DNA from: Veillonella agrestimuris
Lineage (GTDB): Bacteria > Bacillota > Negativicutes > Veillonellales > Veillonellaceae
Direction: 5' to 3'
NCBI RefSeq assembly: GCF_943193065.1
Contig: NZ_CALPCS010000001.1
Coordinates: forward strand, 62,001-126,000
DNA length: 64,000 nt
In this document: positions 52,826 to 63,830 of the stretch, in pieces
Numbering within the stretch: the first letter of the stretch is position 1
How the letters are laid out: each line of letters opens with the position of its first letter
Notes under the pieces: model-generated
Seen by the model: only the letters and a program-made list of their open reading frames with translations
What the model was told of the DNA's origin: nothing
Databases searched by the model: none
Program-made: the position numbers and the translations under genes

Positions 52826-55483
52826 CTATAAGGTTTGTAAGAACGCTTCCCGTTCTAACAACGCTTGTTGTTTTTGTTTATATTCTTCTAGTTTTTCTTT
52901 TTCTTTTGCCACTACAGCTTCTGGCGCTTTAGCAAGGAACCCTTCATTGCCAAGCTTACCTTCTAATCGAGCAATTTCTTTTTTCAATTGCTCTTTTTCT
53001 TTAGCAATACGTTCTTTTTCTTTATCTGTATCAATAAGATCCTTTAATAGAAGGTATACTTCCATACCATTCACAACAGTTACAGTGGCATTTTCTGGTT
53101 TACTATCATTAGCATCTAAGATGGTTACTCTTTCAGCCCATGCGAGAGTGACAAAGTAATCGCTATGATCTGCTACAGCTTTAGCAATAGATGCATCTGT
53201 AGGAGCTACGATAACTTCTGCTTTTTTCCCTAACGGTACATTCATTTCTGCCCGCATATTGCGAATGCCTTTAATAGCATCCATCATAATCTCCATTTGG
53301 CGTGCTGCTTCATCAAGGTTTGTGAAAGCTAACGCTTCTGGCCATTGAGCACGAACGATACTATCCCCTTCATGAGGCAAGTGTTGCCAAATATGTTCTG
53401 TTACAAATGGCATGAATGGATGTAACAATTCTAACATATGACGCAAAATCGTTACCAATAAATACTGTACGGTACTGCGATCTCGTTCATTGCTATCGCT
53501 ATACAAACGAGGTTTTGCAAGCTCGATATACCAGTCACAGTACGTATTCCAAATGAAATCATACACAGAACTTGCTGCTTCACCTAATTCAAATTTATCT
53601 AAATTAGCAGTAATGCTTCGTACGGTTTCATTGTATTTAGCAATAATCCATTTATCTGCTAACGTTAAATCTGCTTCATTAGGAATGAAGTTTTCATCAT
53701 AGTTCGTTAAATTCATAAGAACGAATTTAGATGCGTTCCAAATCTTATTGGCAAAGTTGCGATTTGCCTCTACGCGTTCCATGTAAAAACGCATATCATT
53801 GCCTGGTGTATTACCTGTAACAAGAGTAAAACGCAATGCATCAGCACCATATTGGCGAATCACGTCTAATGGATCAATACCATTGCCCAAGGATTTACTC
53901 ATTTTACGACCTTGACTATCTCGTACAAGGCCATGAATAAATACATGTTTAAATGGAATTTCTTTTTCAAATTCGAGCCCCATAAAGATCATACGAGCCA
54001 CCCAGAAGAAAATAATATCGTAACCAGTAACAAGTACACTAGTAGGATACCACTGTTTCAATTCTGCTGTTTCTTCTGGCCATCCCATCGTTGCGAAAGG
54101 CCACAAACCAGAGCTAAACCATGTATCTAATACATCTGGATCTTGTGTTACAGGGCCATGACAATGAGGACATTCCGTAATATCTTCACGACTAACGATA
54201 GTTTCACCACAGTTATCACAATACCATGCTGGAATACGATGTCCCCACCATAATTGGCGTGAAATCGTCCAATCTCGAATATTTTCAAGCCAATTTACAT
54301 AAGTCTTTGTAAATCGCTCTGGAACAAATTGAACGTCACCATCTTTTACGACTTTCAAAGCCGGCTCCGCAAGCGGTTTCATGTTGACAAACCATTGTTT
54401 AGAAATCATTGGTTCAATAATCGTTTTACAACGAGAACAATGGCCTACTGCATGGTCATGGTCTTCCACTTTATCTAACAAACCAAGATCTTGCAATTCC
54501 GCAACTACTTGTTTTCTTGCCTCTTCACGAGTTAATCCACTAAATTTACCGGCCCCTTCATTCATAGTCGCATCGTTATTCATGACTACAATGGATTCTA
54601 AATTATGTCGTTGCCCCATTTCAAAGTCATTAGGATCATGAGCTGGCGTAATTTTTACACAACCAGTACCAAAACTAGCATCTACATACTCATCGGCAAT
54701 GACTGGAATTTCGCGATTTACAAATGGTAATATCAATGTTTTACCGATTAAATCTTTGTAGCGTTCATCATCTGGATTAACGGCTACCGCTACGTCCCCA
54801 AACATTGTTTCAGGACGAGTAGTAGCAACGATAACGAAACGACTATCATCACCTTTTACAGGATATTTAATATGCCATAAATGGCCGTGTTCATCTTCGT
54901 GATCTACTTCTACATCAGATAATGCAGTAGCACAACGAGGACACCAATTGATGATTCGTTCACCACGATAAATTAAACCTTTTTCATAGAGGCTTACGAA
55001 TACTTCGCGAACAGCACGGTAATAACCGTCATCCAAGGTAAAACGCTCTCTATCCCAATCGCAAGAAGCGCCGAGGCTGCGAATTTGTTTTACAATAGTA
55101 TCGCCGTACTCTTTTTTCCATTCCCATACGCGTTCTACGAACTTTTCACGACCTAAATCATGGCGACTTTTACCTTCGTTGGCAGCTAACATTTCTTCTA
55201 CTTTAATTTGCGTAGCAATACCAGCATGGTCTGTACCAGGCATCCACAACACATTGTAGCCTTGCATCCGTTTAAAACGGATCAAAATATCTTGCAATGT
55301 ATTATCTAATGCATGTCCCATATGCAACATACCTGTTACATTAGGCGGTGGTAATACGATGCTAAAAGGTTCTTTATCTGTATCTACTTCTTCGTGAAAG
55401 TATCCTTGATTTTCCCAGTAGGAATACCACTTACTTTCAATATCACCAGGATTGTAGGTGGTCAAATTTTCGTAGGTTTTCAT
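52826..55483 (-). CDS. valS: Valyl-tRNA synthetase
   Basis: Class I synthetase, 885 residues. The HIGH-type motif is [15 protein letters not shown] near residue 48-62 and [15 protein letters not shown] is near 527. The editing domain, zinc-like CxxC ([19 protein letters not shown]) and a C-terminal coiled coil (about 815-875) are all present. No T-box leader fits in the 20-base gap after tatC, so it depends on the upstream operon promoter. Confidence 0.97.
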   Translation of the reverse strand: MKTYENLTTYNPGDIESKWYSYWENQGYFHEEVDTDKEPFSIVLPPPNVTGMLHMGHALDNTLQDILIRFKRMQGYNVLWMPGTDHAGIATQIKVEEMLAANEGKSRHDLGREKFVERVWEWKKEYGDTIVKQIRSLGASCDWDRERFTLDDGYYRAVREVFVSLYEKGLIYRGERIINWCPRCATALSDVEVDHEDEHGHLWHIKYPVKGDDSRFVIVATTRPETMFGDVAVAVNPDDERYKDLIGKTLILPFVNREIPVIADEYVDASFGTGCVKITPAHDPNDFEMGQRHNLESIVVMNNDATMNEGAGKFSGLTREEARKQVVAELQDLGLLDKVEDHDHAVGHCSRCKTIIEPMISKQWFVNMKPLAEPALKVVKDGDVQFVPERFTKTYVNWLENIRDWTISRQLWWGHRIPAWYCDNCGETIVSREDITECPHCHGPVTQDPDVLDTWFSSGLWPFATMGWPEETAELKQWYPTSVLVTGYDIIFFWVARMIFMGLEFEKEIPFKHVFIHGLVRDSQGRKMSKSLGNGIDPLDVIRQYGADALRFTLVTGNTPGNDMRFYMERVEANRNFANKIWNASKFVLMNLTNYDENFIPNEADLTLADKWIIAKYNETVRSITANLDKFELGEAASSVYDFIWNTYCDWYIELAKPRLYSDSNERDRSTVQYLLVTILRHMLELLHPFMPFVTEHIWQHLPHEGDSIVRAQWPEALAFTNLDEAARQMEIMMDAIKGIRNMRAEMNVPLGKKAEVIVAPTDASIAKAVADHSDYFVTLAWAERVTILDANDSKPENATVTVVNGMEVYLLLKDLIDTDKEKERIAKEKEQLKKEIARLEGKLGNEGFLAKAPEAVVAKEKEKLEEYKQKQQALLEREAFLQTL

Positions 55484-55504
55484 CGTTCCTCCTAAAGTTT
55501 GGAT

Positions 55505-56383
55505 TTAACGTTTCATGATATTGGCTAATACAAAGAGGCTCGTTTCATAGAGCAAAATCATAGGTAAGGCAATCATTATTTGCGAGAACATATCTGGTGT
55601 TGGCGAAATAACAGCACCTATGATAAAAGCCAACAATATAAAGAATTTACGTTTCGTTTTCAAAAATTGGGATGTAATTAAATTAAAATATCCCATAATG
55701 ATAATAATCAAAGGTAGCTCAAAAATAAAGCCAAAAGGTAGCACAAAGGAAAGTACAAAATCAAGATACTGCCCTACCGAGAACATCGGTTGTAATTCAT
55801 CGGTAGCAAAGCCCATAAAAAACACAACTGCTGCTGGCAATACTAAGGTATAGGAAAAAACTATGCCTATAATAAACAATATAATCGCTACTGGCAGAAC
55901 CCAATTGGATATAGATTTTTCCCGTACCGTTAACGCTGGTTTTACAAATCCCCAAATTTGGTACAGAATAACTGGCGTAGCAATGACAAAGCCGCCTACT
56001 ACAGAGACCTTTAAATACGTGAAAAATGCTTCTGTAGGCCGCATGTAGTAAAGTTTACCACCGGGGGCCAATAAAAGTTCTAATAAAAAATCTACATAAT
56101 AATACGCTATACCTGTTCCAATGACAACGGCAATAGCCATAATAATGATTCGTTGTCTCAATTCTGCTAAATGACCGACTAGCGACAACTGAGCCGCTTC
56201 ATCCATTATTTTCTGCTCTGTTTCTGTATATACCGGCTCTACGCTTTGTTCCTCATCAGGAATTACCGTATATTGCAGTTGTTCTTCTTGTTGTATTTGT
56301 GCGCGCCGTTTTTGGCGAACTACGCTATCAAAAGAAGGTTTCTTTATGGGATATTCGAAATCTTTAGGTTCGAAAGCCTCCAT
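55505..56383 (-). CDS. tatC: Sec-independent translocase TatC with N-terminal extension
   Basis: Membrane component of the twin-arginine export system. The family core begins at LSLVGHLAELRQRIIIMAI near residue 66; six membrane helices follow with FWGFVKPALTVREK-like QIWGFVKPALT, and VLPFGFIFELPLIIIIMG. About 65 extra N-terminal residues, polar and charged, precede the core. Total length 292 versus about 240-260 for usual TatC. No tatA or tatB is in the window. One base separates it from the polyprenyl synthase gene. Confidence 0.92.
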   Translation of the reverse strand: MEAFEPKDFEYPIKKPSFDSVVRQKRRAQIQQEEQLQYTVIPDEEQSVEPVYTETEQKIMDEAAQLSLVGHLAELRQRIIIMAIAVVIGTGIAYYYVDFLLELLLAPGGKLYYMRPTEAFFTYLKVSVVGGFVIATPVILYQIWGFVKPALTVREKSISNWVLPVAIILFIIGIVFSYTLVLPAAVVFFMGFATDELQPMFSVGQYLDFVLSFVLPFGFIFELPLIIIIMGYFNLITSQFLKTKRKFFILLAFIIGAVISPTPDMFSQIMIALPMILLYETSLFVLANIMKR

Positions 56384-56384
56384 A

Positions 56385-57356
56385 TTATACCTTTCTATTT
56401 AATAAGTTCTGAACAGCTAATACTAAAATCTCTTTACCTTCAAAATCTCTTATATTCGCTAATGCATTGAGAGCATCATTGCAATATTGTTCTGCAATGG
56501 CCAAGGTATTATCAATACCACCCGCAGCGATAACATAGTCGATAATCTCTTTTTCATCTTTCCCATTATGAAGGTCTTTAATATCAGCTAATAAGCGTTC
56601 TTTATTATTATCAGTAACAATACTGAGCAACGGATAAGTCAAAAGACCTTCTCGCAAATCATTGCCAACAGGTTTTCCCGTTGTATCAGAAGTCTCTCGG
56701 TAATCCATAATATCATCGGTAATTTGGAATGCCATTCCTAGAGCATGGCCGTATTTTTTTAGCTCTACGATTTCCTCTTGGCTCCACTTACCCAATAAGC
56801 CTCCTAGCTCCATACAGCCTTCCATAAAGTCAGCGGTTTTTTTCTGAGTCTTCTCCATATATCGCTGAACCCCTTGATTGATGCGATATACATCTTCCAT
56901 TTGCATAAATTCACCCTCTACAAGGCATGTAATGATATGAGAGAAAATTTTTAAATACTCCATAGTTGGCATGTCAGAAACAATACTAAAAGCCTTTGCA
57001 AATAAATAATCACCACTTAGAATAGCTACTTTATTTCCTTTATGTTTATGAATTGTCTCTTCTCCACGACGAATATCTGCTTGATCTAATACATCGTCGT
57101 GAATCAATGTGGCTAAATGAAGCAACTCTACCGCTTCAGCAACCTTTATGCGTTCCTCTTCTACTGAATCTCCTGCATTGGCAACGAGCAAGCACAATTG
57201 TGCTCGCAAGCGCTTACCTCCAGCAGCAGATAAAGGGCGAATCAATTCGTTGAAATCTTCTGCCCCTGTCTGTAAAGATGCTGCAAGAGCTCGTTCCACA
57301 CCCTCTAAATCTAGAGCAATGCGTTCCATCATCTCTATATGATTCACAGTACTCAT
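56385..57356 (-). CDS. Polyprenyl diphosphate synthase (heptaprenyl/octaprenyl type)
   Basis: A 323-residue trans-prenyltransferase. The first Asp-rich motif is LIHDDVLDQADIRRG (about 86-100), the second is FQITDDIMDYRE (about 219-230), and SGDYLFAKAF lies between. It elongates farnesyl diphosphate to the side chain of menaquinone or a related quinone. HepT or IspB are likely names. It overlaps engB by four bases (ATGA). Confidence 0.9.
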   Translation of the reverse strand: MSTVNHIEMMERIALDLEGVERALAASLQTGAEDFNELIRPLSAAGGKRLRAQLCLLVANAGDSVEEERIKVAEAVELLHLATLIHDDVLDQADIRRGEETIHKHKGNKVAILSGDYLFAKAFSIVSDMPTMEYLKIFSHIITCLVEGEFMQMEDVYRINQGVQRYMEKTQKKTADFMEGCMELGGLLGKWSQEEIVELKKYGHALGMAFQITDDIMDYRETSDTTGKPVGNDLREGLLTYPLLSIVTDNNKERLLADIKDLHNGKDEKEIIDYVIAAGGIDNTLAIAEQYCNDALNALANIRDFEGKEILVLAVQNLLNRKV

Positions 57357-58051
57357 GCTTCATCTCCTAGTAATACCTTATTAATTCGTTGTTGTAGCAA
57401 TTCTCGTCCCGTATGTTTTAATGAGCTATATAAAATAGGTGCTGTCCCTGTAGGATATAAGGCTTTAATTTTCGCTAAATTAGCATTTTTTTCTTTAGCC
57501 GTCAATTTATCAGCCTTTGTCACTACAATTTGGAGCGGTACGCCAGCTTCTACGAGCCAATCAAAAGCCACTTTATCAATAGGCATTTCTAGATGGCGTC
57601 CATCTATTAATAAACACAACAACATCAAACGTTCAGAGTGCAAAATATAATCGGCAATAAAGGAAGACCACAAATCGCGATTCCCTTTATTGGTCTTTGC
57701 AAATCCATACCCCGGCAGATCGACTAAGAACCAATTGTAGCGACGTTCTTCTGTGTCGCTAATATCTTCTTTCGATTCAACATCAAAGAAATTGATCGTC
57801 TTAGTCTTACCGGGCTGTCCACTAACGAGAGCTAATCCGCGATAATTACAAAGAGAGTTAATCAAAGATGATTTGCCTACATTAGAGCGCCCGATGAAAG
57901 CCACTTCAACAGTATCCCCTTCTGGATACTGTTCAGCTTTCACACAAGATGTATTATATTTTGCGGCTATAATACGAGGCCCTTTCGTTTCTTTTCTCGT
58001 ATATTGCGGTTTAGGCCCCATTTGTTTGGTGGATTTTTTCTTTTTTTGCAT
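57353..58051 (-). CDS. engB: Ribosome biogenesis GTPase EngB (YsxC/YihA)
   Basis: A 232-residue TRAFAC GTPase needed for 50S assembly. G1 is GRSNVGKSS, G2 lies in PGKTKTINFF, G3 is DLPGYGFA and G4 is TKADKL. The N-terminus has about 30 extra basic residues (KKKKSTKQMGPKPQYTRK). Its ATG overlaps the lon stop codon (TAATG), the same lon-engB pair as in Bacillus. Confidence 0.95.
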   Translation of the reverse strand: MQKKKKSTKQMGPKPQYTRKETKGPRIIAAKYNTSCVKAEQYPEGDTVEVAFIGRSNVGKSSLINSLCNYRGLALVSGQPGKTKTINFFDVESKEDISDTEERRYNWFLVDLPGYGFAKTNKGNRDLWSSFIADYILHSERLMLLCLLIDGRHLEMPIDKVAFDWLVEAGVPLQIVVTKADKLTAKEKNANLAKIKALYPTGTAPILYSSLKHTGRELLQQRINKVLLGDEA

Positions 58052-60360
58052 TATAAAAGTGCCTTTGCTAAAACTTCATCCATTGTTTTTACTGGCGTAA
58101 TGATGAGCCCTTCTTTCACACTATCTGGTAATTCAGGAATATCTTTTTCATTGCCTTTTGGAATGAATACTTCTTTCACGCCATACGCTAAAGCGGCTAA
58201 TAGTTTTTCTTTTAACCCTCCAATTGGAAGGACGCGACCACGCAAGGTTATTTCCCCAGTCATAGCTAAATCAGCGCGCACTTTACGGTCTGTTAATGCA
58301 GAGACCATAGCTAATGTCATAGTAATACCAGCAGATGGACCATCTTTAGGGGTAGCCCCTTCTGGTAAGTGAACGTGAATATCTAAGGTTTTATAAAAAT
58401 CTTCTTGAATCCCTAGTTTTTTAGCATTATGTCTAATATAGCTCATCGCTGCTTGTCCAGATTCTTGCATAACTTTACCTAAACTACCTGTCAAGGAAAG
58501 TTTGCCCGTGCCACTCATCGTCGTGGCCTCACAAGGTAATACTACACCACCTACAGAAGTCCAAGCAAGACCATTTACATAACCTACTTGAGCTTTCTTT
58601 TCTCGTTCTTCTTCTACGAAAATAGGTGACCCTAAATAGTCAGATAATGTTTTTACTGTCACCTTTGGTGCTTCTACAGATTCTTCAACAATTTGGTAAG
58701 CCATTTTACGACAAATGTTAGCAATCGTTTTTTCTAATCGACGAACACCAGCTTCGCGAGTATATTCGGAAATAACTTTTTTCAAAACGCTATCAGATAA
58801 TTTAACTTTATAATCTTTTAAGCCGTTTTTCTCAATTTGTTTTGGCGCTAAATAGCGTTTAGCAATTTCTAATTTTTCTTCTTCTGTATAACTAGATACT
58901 TCAATGATTTCCATCCGATCTAGCAATGGCCCTGGAATATTAGATGCTACATTAGCTGTCGTAATCCAGAATACTTCGGAGAAATCGAAAGGAATTTCAA
59001 TAAAGTGATCGCTAAATGTACTATTTTGCTCTGGATCCAATACCTCTAATAATGCAGAAGATGGATCTCCTTTGTAATCAGATGCTAATTTATCAATTTC
59101 ATCTAGCAAGAATACAGGGTTCTTAGTGCCTGCATTTTTGATGCCTTGAATCATACGACCTGGCAAAGCGCCAATATATGTTCTACGATGACCGCGAATT
59201 TCAGCTTCATCTCGAACGCCACCTAAAGAAGCGCGTATGAACTTACGGTTCATAGCTTTTGCAATAGATGTAGCTAAAGATGTTTTACCAACACCTGGTG
59301 GTCCTACCAAACAAAGAATGGAACCACTGTTTTTACCAGTTAACTTACGGACTGCTAAAAATTCTAAAATTCGTTTTTTTACTTTTTCTAAACCATAATG
59401 ATCTGCTTCTAAAATATCTTTTGCTTCATTAATATCTAACCGATCTTCAGACAAAGTATTCCAAGGTAAGCCTAATACCCAGTCTAAATAATTGCGCAAA
59501 ATAGTCGATTCTGGCATCATTTGTGGCATCCGGCTATAGCGAGAAATTTCTTTCTCAATACGGTTATGAATATCTTCACTCAAATTAAGAGCCTTCAATT
59601 GTTTACGCAGTTCTTCTGCTTCTTCTTCAGGGTCCCCTTTATCACCTAATTCATCATGAATAACGCGGATTTTTTCGCGCAAGAAATATTCTTTTTGTGC
59701 TTTTTCCATCGATTGTCGCACTTTATCATTAATAGAGTTTTCTAAATCAGAAATTTGCATTTCCATATTTAGAATCCCTACAATCATATTTAAGCGACGA
59801 GCTACCAATAGTTCTTCCAATAATTCTTGTTTTTTCTGAATGTCGATAGGCAATAAAAACGCCACTTGGTCTGCTAATTCAGAAGGATCGCGAATATCCA
59901 TAATTCGCTCTACTGTTTCTTCTGTAGTTGCTCGCGCTTCTGCAGCCCAATCGTTAAATTTACTTTGTACTAATCGACGATAGGCTTCTAATTCTACGTC
60001 ATCTTCAAATACGGAGCCTAATCGTTCATAATCGCCTACATAATGCGGTTCTCGGCTAGTAATATTCATAACGCGAAGGCGCGTAATACCTTCCACTAGC
60101 ACGCGTACAATACCACCTGGCAATCGTAGCATTTGCTTAATTTTTACAAGAGTCCCTACAGGCGCTAAATCATGAACAGTAGGAGCATCAATGGAATCGT
60201 CTTTTTGGGTAATGACCGCTAAAATACGATCTTCATTCATCGCCGCTTCTACAGCTTTGATAGACGCTTCTCGACCAATATCGAGATGAATCACAAGGTT
60301 TGGATATACAACCATACCTCTAAGTGGGACCGTAGGAATACCGATCTCTAATAAGCTCAT
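58051..60360 (-). CDS. lon: ATP-dependent protease La (Lon)
   Basis: A 769-residue AAA+ protease. N-terminal substrate domain, coiled coil (about 185-240), Walker [12 protein letters not shown] near 353, Walker [11 protein letters not shown] and a C-terminal Ser-Lys dyad protease domain with KDGPSAGIT and the Lys in [10 protein letters not shown]. It degrades misfolded and regulatory proteins. It lies downstream of tig-clpP-clpX behind a terminator-like hairpin and starts the operon that runs to the O-antigen ligase gene. Confidence 0.97.
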   Translation of the reverse strand: MSLLEIGIPTVPLRGMVVYPNLVIHLDIGREASIKAVEAAMNEDRILAVITQKDDSIDAPTVHDLAPVGTLVKIKQMLRLPGGIVRVLVEGITRLRVMNITSREPHYVGDYERLGSVFEDDVELEAYRRLVQSKFNDWAAEARATTEETVERIMDIRDPSELADQVAFLLPIDIQKKQELLEELLVARRLNMIVGILNMEMQISDLENSINDKVRQSMEKAQKEYFLREKIRVIHDELGDKGDPEEEAEELRKQLKALNLSEDIHNRIEKEISRYSRMPQMMPESTILRNYLDWVLGLPWNTLSEDRLDINEAKDILEADHYGLEKVKKRILEFLAVRKLTGKNSGSILCLVGPPGVGKTSLATSIAKAMNRKFIRASLGGVRDEAEIRGHRRTYIGALPGRMIQGIKNAGTKNPVFLLDEIDKLASDYKGDPSSALLEVLDPEQNSTFSDHFIEIPFDFSEVFWITTANVASNIPGPLLDRMEIIEVSSYTEEEKLEIAKRYLAPKQIEKNGLKDYKVKLSDSVLKKVISEYTREAGVRRLEKTIANICRKMAYQIVEESVEAPKVTVKTLSDYLGSPIFVEEEREKKAQVGYVNGLAWTSVGGVVLPCEATTMSGTGKLSLTGSLGKVMQESGQAAMSYIRHNAKKLGIQEDFYKTLDIHVHLPEGATPKDGPSAGITMTLAMVSALTDRKVRADLAMTGEITLRGRVLPIGGLKEKLLAALAYGVKEVFIPKGNEKDIPELPDSVKEGLIITPVKTMDEVLAKALL

Positions 60361-60385
60361 AGTTCCTCCAAGGATATATTATGAA

Positions 60386-60419
60386 AAGAAACTCATTCCT
60401 ACACAGAAATGAGTTTCTT
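60386..60419 (-). terminator. Hairpin/terminator between clpX and lon
   Basis: AAGAAACTCATT and AATGAGTTTCTT make a 12-bp perfect stem with a ten-base loop. TTTTC follows on the minus strand, a short U-tract. Partial readthrough into lon is likely because the lon promoter is weak. Confidence 0.75.
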
Positions 60420-60423
60420 CAAA

Positions 60424-61677
60424 TTACAATGTTAGCTTAATGTTTTCGTTTGCCTCATTTTTAAGTGTAGGTACATCTGTGCCCAACACGGCTTCACGAG
60501 TTACTATGCACTTCGTTACATCTTCCATAGATGGAACTTCATACATAACTTGCTTCATTACTTTTTCAATAATGGAGCGCAAACCACGAGCACCAGTTTT
60601 TCGTTGCAATGCTTCATCAGCAATTGCTTCTAATGCATCGTCTGTAAAAGTCAACTCTACACCATCAAGGGATAGAATTTTCTCATATTGTTTAGTCAAT
60701 GCATTTTTCGGTTTTGTCAAAATTTGGATTAATGCGTCTCGATCTAATTGTTCTAATGTTACCATCACTGGCAAACGACCAATAAACTCAGGAATCAAAC
60801 CAAATTTCAATAAATCTTCTGGCACAACGTCTTTCAAGATTTCCGTTATATTTCGTTCCTCTGTACGTTGTACATCAGCACCAAAACCTAGTGTTTTCTT
60901 AGCAGTCCGTTTGCTAATAACTTTATCCATACCATCGAATGCACCCGCACAAATAAATAAAATATTTGTTGTGTCAATTTGAAGCATTTCTTGGTTTGGA
61001 TGTTTCCGACCACCTTGTGGCGGTACAGATGCAACAGTACCTTCTAAGATTTTTAATAGTGCTTGTTGCACCCCTTCACCAGACACATCACGTGTAATGG
61101 AAGGGTTCTCAGACTTGCGGGCAATTTTATCGATTTCATCGATATAAATGATACCTTGTTCAGCCCGAGTAATGTCATAATCAGCAGCTTGGATCAATTT
61201 GAGTAGAATATTTTCTACATCTTCACCTACATAACCTGCTTCCGTTAAGCTTGTAGCATCTGCCATAGCAAATGGTACATCTAACATTCTTGCTAATGTT
61301 TGAGCTAGTAATGTTTTACCACTACCAGTAGGTCCTATAAATAGAACATTTGATTTCTGTAATTCTACATCGTCTACAACATTATCTGTTTGCAACCGTT
61401 TGTAGTGATTATATACAGCCACCGCAAGGGAAACTTTAGCATCATCTTGACCAATTACATATTGGTCAAGATGTGCTTTGATTTCTTTTGGCGTTGGCAA
61501 TTCTTTTAATTCAAAGTCATTAGCACGCAAATCCTCTAGTTCATCGTCGATGATTCGTTCACATACGTCAACGCATTCATCGCAAATATACACATCAGGA
61601 CCAGCTACTAATTTTTTGACTTCATCACTTGTGCGACCACAAAAACTGCAGCGCGCTTTGTCTTTATCGTTTGCCAA
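60424..61677 (-). CDS. clpX: ATP-dependent Clp protease ATPase subunit ClpX
   Basis: A 417-residue AAA+ unfoldase that feeds substrates to ClpP. The N-terminal zinc-binding domain has C10, C13, C32 and C35. Walker A is [12 protein letters not shown] and Walker [18 protein letters not shown] loop typical of ClpP-binding ClpX follows KKTLGFG. It follows clpP by 12 bases. Confidence 0.97.
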   Translation of the reverse strand: MANDKDKARCSFCGRTSDEVKKLVAGPDVYICDECVDVCERIIDDELEDLRANDFELKELPTPKEIKAHLDQYVIGQDDAKVSLAVAVYNHYKRLQTDNVVDDVELQKSNVLFIGPTGSGKTLLAQTLARMLDVPFAMADATSLTEAGYVGEDVENILLKLIQAADYDITRAEQGIIYIDEIDKIARKSENPSITRDVSGEGVQQALLKILEGTVASVPPQGGRKHPNQEMLQIDTTNILFICAGAFDGMDKVISKRTAKKTLGFGADVQRTEERNITEILKDVVPEDLLKFGLIPEFIGRLPVMVTLEQLDRDALIQILTKPKNALTKQYEKILSLDGVELTFTDDALEAIADEALQRKTGARGLRSIIEKVMKQVMYEVPSMEDVTKCIVTREAVLGTDVPTLKNEANENIKLTL

Positions 61678-61689
61678 GGAACGCCTCCA

Positions 61690-62283
61690 TTATTTGCTTT
61701 CACCAGGTTCGCGTGTTAGCACTTCGTCAATCAAGCCATATTCTACAGCATCTTGAGCACTCATGAAGTTATCGCGATCTGTATCACGCGCGACCACTTC
61801 AATATCTTGTCCGCTGCGGGACGCTAATATACCATTTAATTCTTCACGCATGCGAAGGATTTCGCGAGCATGAATTTCGATTTCTGATGCTTGACCTTGT
61901 ACACCACCTAATGGTTGGTGAATCATAACGCGCGCATGAGGTAAGGCAAAGCGTTTGCCTTTTTCACCTGCTGCCAATAATACGGCACCCATACTTGCTG
62001 CAGAACCTACGCAAATAGTAGATACATCTGGCTTAATGTATTGCATTGTATCATAAATAGCCATACCAGCAGTCACTACACCACCAGGGCTATTAATATA
62101 CAAATGAATATCTTTATCTGGATCTTCCGCTTCTAAGAATAGCATTTGCGCAATAACAGCATTTGCTACATTATCATCAATAGGACCACCTAAAAAGATA
62201 ATGCGGTCTTTTAACAAACGAGAGTAAATATCGTAAGAACGCTCGCCGCGTTCACTTTGTTCAACTACAATTGGTACATACAT
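61690..62283 (-). CDS. clpP: ATP-dependent Clp protease proteolytic subunit ClpP
   Basis: A serine protease of about 197 residues from the ATG at 62283; a GTG four codons earlier overlaps the AAAGG ribosome site. The catalytic Ser97 is in [14 protein letters not shown], His122 in MIHQPLGG, and the Asp in the 170 region ([10 protein letters not shown]). It forms a 14-mer. It lies between tig and clpX, the common order. Confidence 0.97.
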   Translation of the reverse strand: MYVPIVVEQSERGERSYDIYSRLLKDRIIFLGGPIDDNVANAVIAQMLFLEAEDPDKDIHLYINSPGGVVTAGMAIYDTMQYIKPDVSTICVGSAASMGAVLLAAGEKGKRFALPHARVMIHQPLGGVQGQASEIEIHAREILRMREELNGILASRSGQDIEVVARDTDRDNFMSAQDAVEYGLIDEVLTREPGESK

Positions 62284-62321
62284 ATTTCTTATCACCTTTT
62301 CATGTACCTAGTAAGCAAGTA

Positions 62322-63626
62322 TTACTCTGCAGCTTTCGCACCTTTTGCATTGTCGATAATGAATCGAGCTGCTTTTTTACGGCCTACAGAACCTGCCAAC
62401 ATAGCTACACGACCTTCTTTTGCAATAATATCCCAAACTTCGTTAGGATCTGCTCCAAAGTTTTGAGCCATCATGAAAATTTCACGGTTCATATCATCTG
62501 GAGTTACTTCGATAGCTTCTGCAGTTGCGATTGCATCAAGAACTAAGTCAGCACGTACATTTTCAGCAGCAGTTTCTTTATACTCTTCACGTAAATCCTC
62601 TACAGTTTTGTTGGAGAATTTGAAATAGTCTTCTAATTTCAAGCCGCGGCCTTCCATGTTCATAGCCAATTCTTGAATCATTTGTTCTACACGATCAGTC
62701 ACCATTACTTCTGGAATGTCAACAGTAGCGTTTTTCACTGCTGTTTGAATCAATTCAGCATTATAGTTGTCGATAGCACGACGAGTTGCATCTTCTTCTA
62801 ATTTTTTGCGAAGATCTGCTTTCAATTCATCCATAGTTTGGTAAGCGCTAGATTCTTTAGCAAATTCATCGTTTAACTCAGGCAATTCTTTGCGTTTAAT
62901 GTCGTGAATATGAGTTTTGAATTCTGCTTCTTTACCTGCTAATTCAGCTACAAAGTAGTCTTCAGGGAATGTTACTTTTACAGTTACATCATCACCAGCT
63001 TTTGCACCAATCAATTGATCTTCAAAGCCAGGAATAAAGCTACCGGAACCGATTTGTAGTGGATAGGATTTACCTTCACCACCGTCGAAAGGTTTGCCAT
63101 CGATGGAACCAGCGAAGTCGATTACTGCGAAGTCATCTTTTTGAATTGTAGCGCCTTCTTCAGCAACTACCATTTTCGCTTGTTGTTCACGAATAGCGTT
63201 TAATTGTTGTTCAATTTGTTCTTCAGTTACAGTGCTATCTTGTTTTTCAGCGTCTAAACCTTTGTATTCGCCAAGAGTTACTTCTGGACGTTTAGTCAAA
63301 GTAGCTTTGAATACCAAGTCTTTGCCTTCTTCAAATTGTACGCGTTCGATTTCTGGATCAGAAACAGGAACAATATCATTTTCTCGAAGAGCTGCATTGT
63401 AGTTTTGGCTAGCTAATACTTCAAAAGCTTCTTCTAACACAGCATCTTTACCAAAGTTCATTTCCAATATACGGCGTGGCGCATGGCCTTTACGGAAACC
63501 TGGAATGTTTACTTGGTTTGCGATACGTTTTACAGCTTGTTTAACACCTTTATCTACTTCTGCTGCTGGTACTTCAATAGTCAAAGTTACTACGTGTTGA
63601 TCAACAGGATTTACAGTCGCTTTCAT
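62322..63626 (-). CDS. tig: Trigger factor (ribosome-bound chaperone)
   Basis: A 434-residue chaperone. The N-terminal ribosome-binding domain has FRKGHAPRRILEMNFG (the signature is FRKG.P), a PPIase domain (about 155-245) with FAGSIDGKPFDGGEGKSYPLQIGSGSFIPGFEDQLIG, and a long helical C-terminal domain. It docks at the peptide exit tunnel. It heads tig-clpP-clpX. Its promoter and repeats lie upstream (63688-63754). Confidence 0.97.
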   Translation of the reverse strand: MKATVNPVDQHVVTLTIEVPAAEVDKGVKQAVKRIANQVNIPGFRKGHAPRRILEMNFGKDAVLEEAFEVLASQNYNAALRENDIVPVSDPEIERVQFEEGKDLVFKATLTKRPEVTLGEYKGLDAEKQDSTVTEEQIEQQLNAIREQQAKMVVAEEGATIQKDDFAVIDFAGSIDGKPFDGGEGKSYPLQIGSGSFIPGFEDQLIGAKAGDDVTVKVTFPEDYFVAELAGKEAEFKTHIHDIKRKELPELNDEFAKESSAYQTMDELKADLRKKLEEDATRRAIDNYNAELIQTAVKNATVDIPEVMVTDRVEQMIQELAMNMEGRGLKLEDYFKFSNKTVEDLREEYKETAAENVRADLVLDAIATAEAIEVTPDDMNREIFMMAQNFGADPNEVWDIIAKEGRVAMLAGSVGRKKAARFIIDNAKGAKAAE

Positions 63627-63687
63627 TAAAATATGTCCTCCTTGAAGGGCAAAAGCCCAAATTTCTGTAGTATATTATGCATTCCTT

Positions 63688-63716
63688 ATAATAACACAAA
63701 TCGAAAATCAATGCAA
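63688..63716 (-). promoter_or_regulatory. tig-clpP-clpX promoter
   Basis: On the minus strand, TTGCAT (63711-63716), 17-base spacer and TATTAT (63688-63693), with TG one base before the -10. The start would give a leader of about 55 bases. Confidence 0.6.
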
Positions 63717-63723
63717 TTACCTG

Positions 63724-63754
63724 AAAAGTCAAAGTAATTTCGCAAAAAGTCAAA
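63724..63754. repeat. Exact direct repeat upstream of the tig promoter
   Basis: AAAAGTCAAA occurs at 63724-63733 and again at 63745-63754. The start-to-start distance is 21 bases, about two helical turns. The core GTCAAA resembles the half-site of the CtsR heat-shock repressor, though CtsR half-sites are normally only three bases apart. An AAATCGC repeat lies next to it. Confidence 0.5.
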
Positions 63755-63782
63755 TCGCTAAATCGCGGTTTCATTATAAAGA

Positions 63783-63807
63783 AGCAGCCACCCTAAGGAT
63801 GGCTGCT
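63783..63807 (-). terminator. Terminator after the CBS-domain gene
   Basis: AGCAGCCA and TGGCTGCT form the outer stem with CC..GG inside. TTCTTTAT follows on the minus strand. Confidence 0.8.
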
Positions 63808-63830
63808 ATAACGAGCTAGCAACGGTAATA

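Noticed and set aside
55484-55504. T-box leader for valS
   Set aside because: Only 20 bases separate valS from tatC, too short for a T-box.
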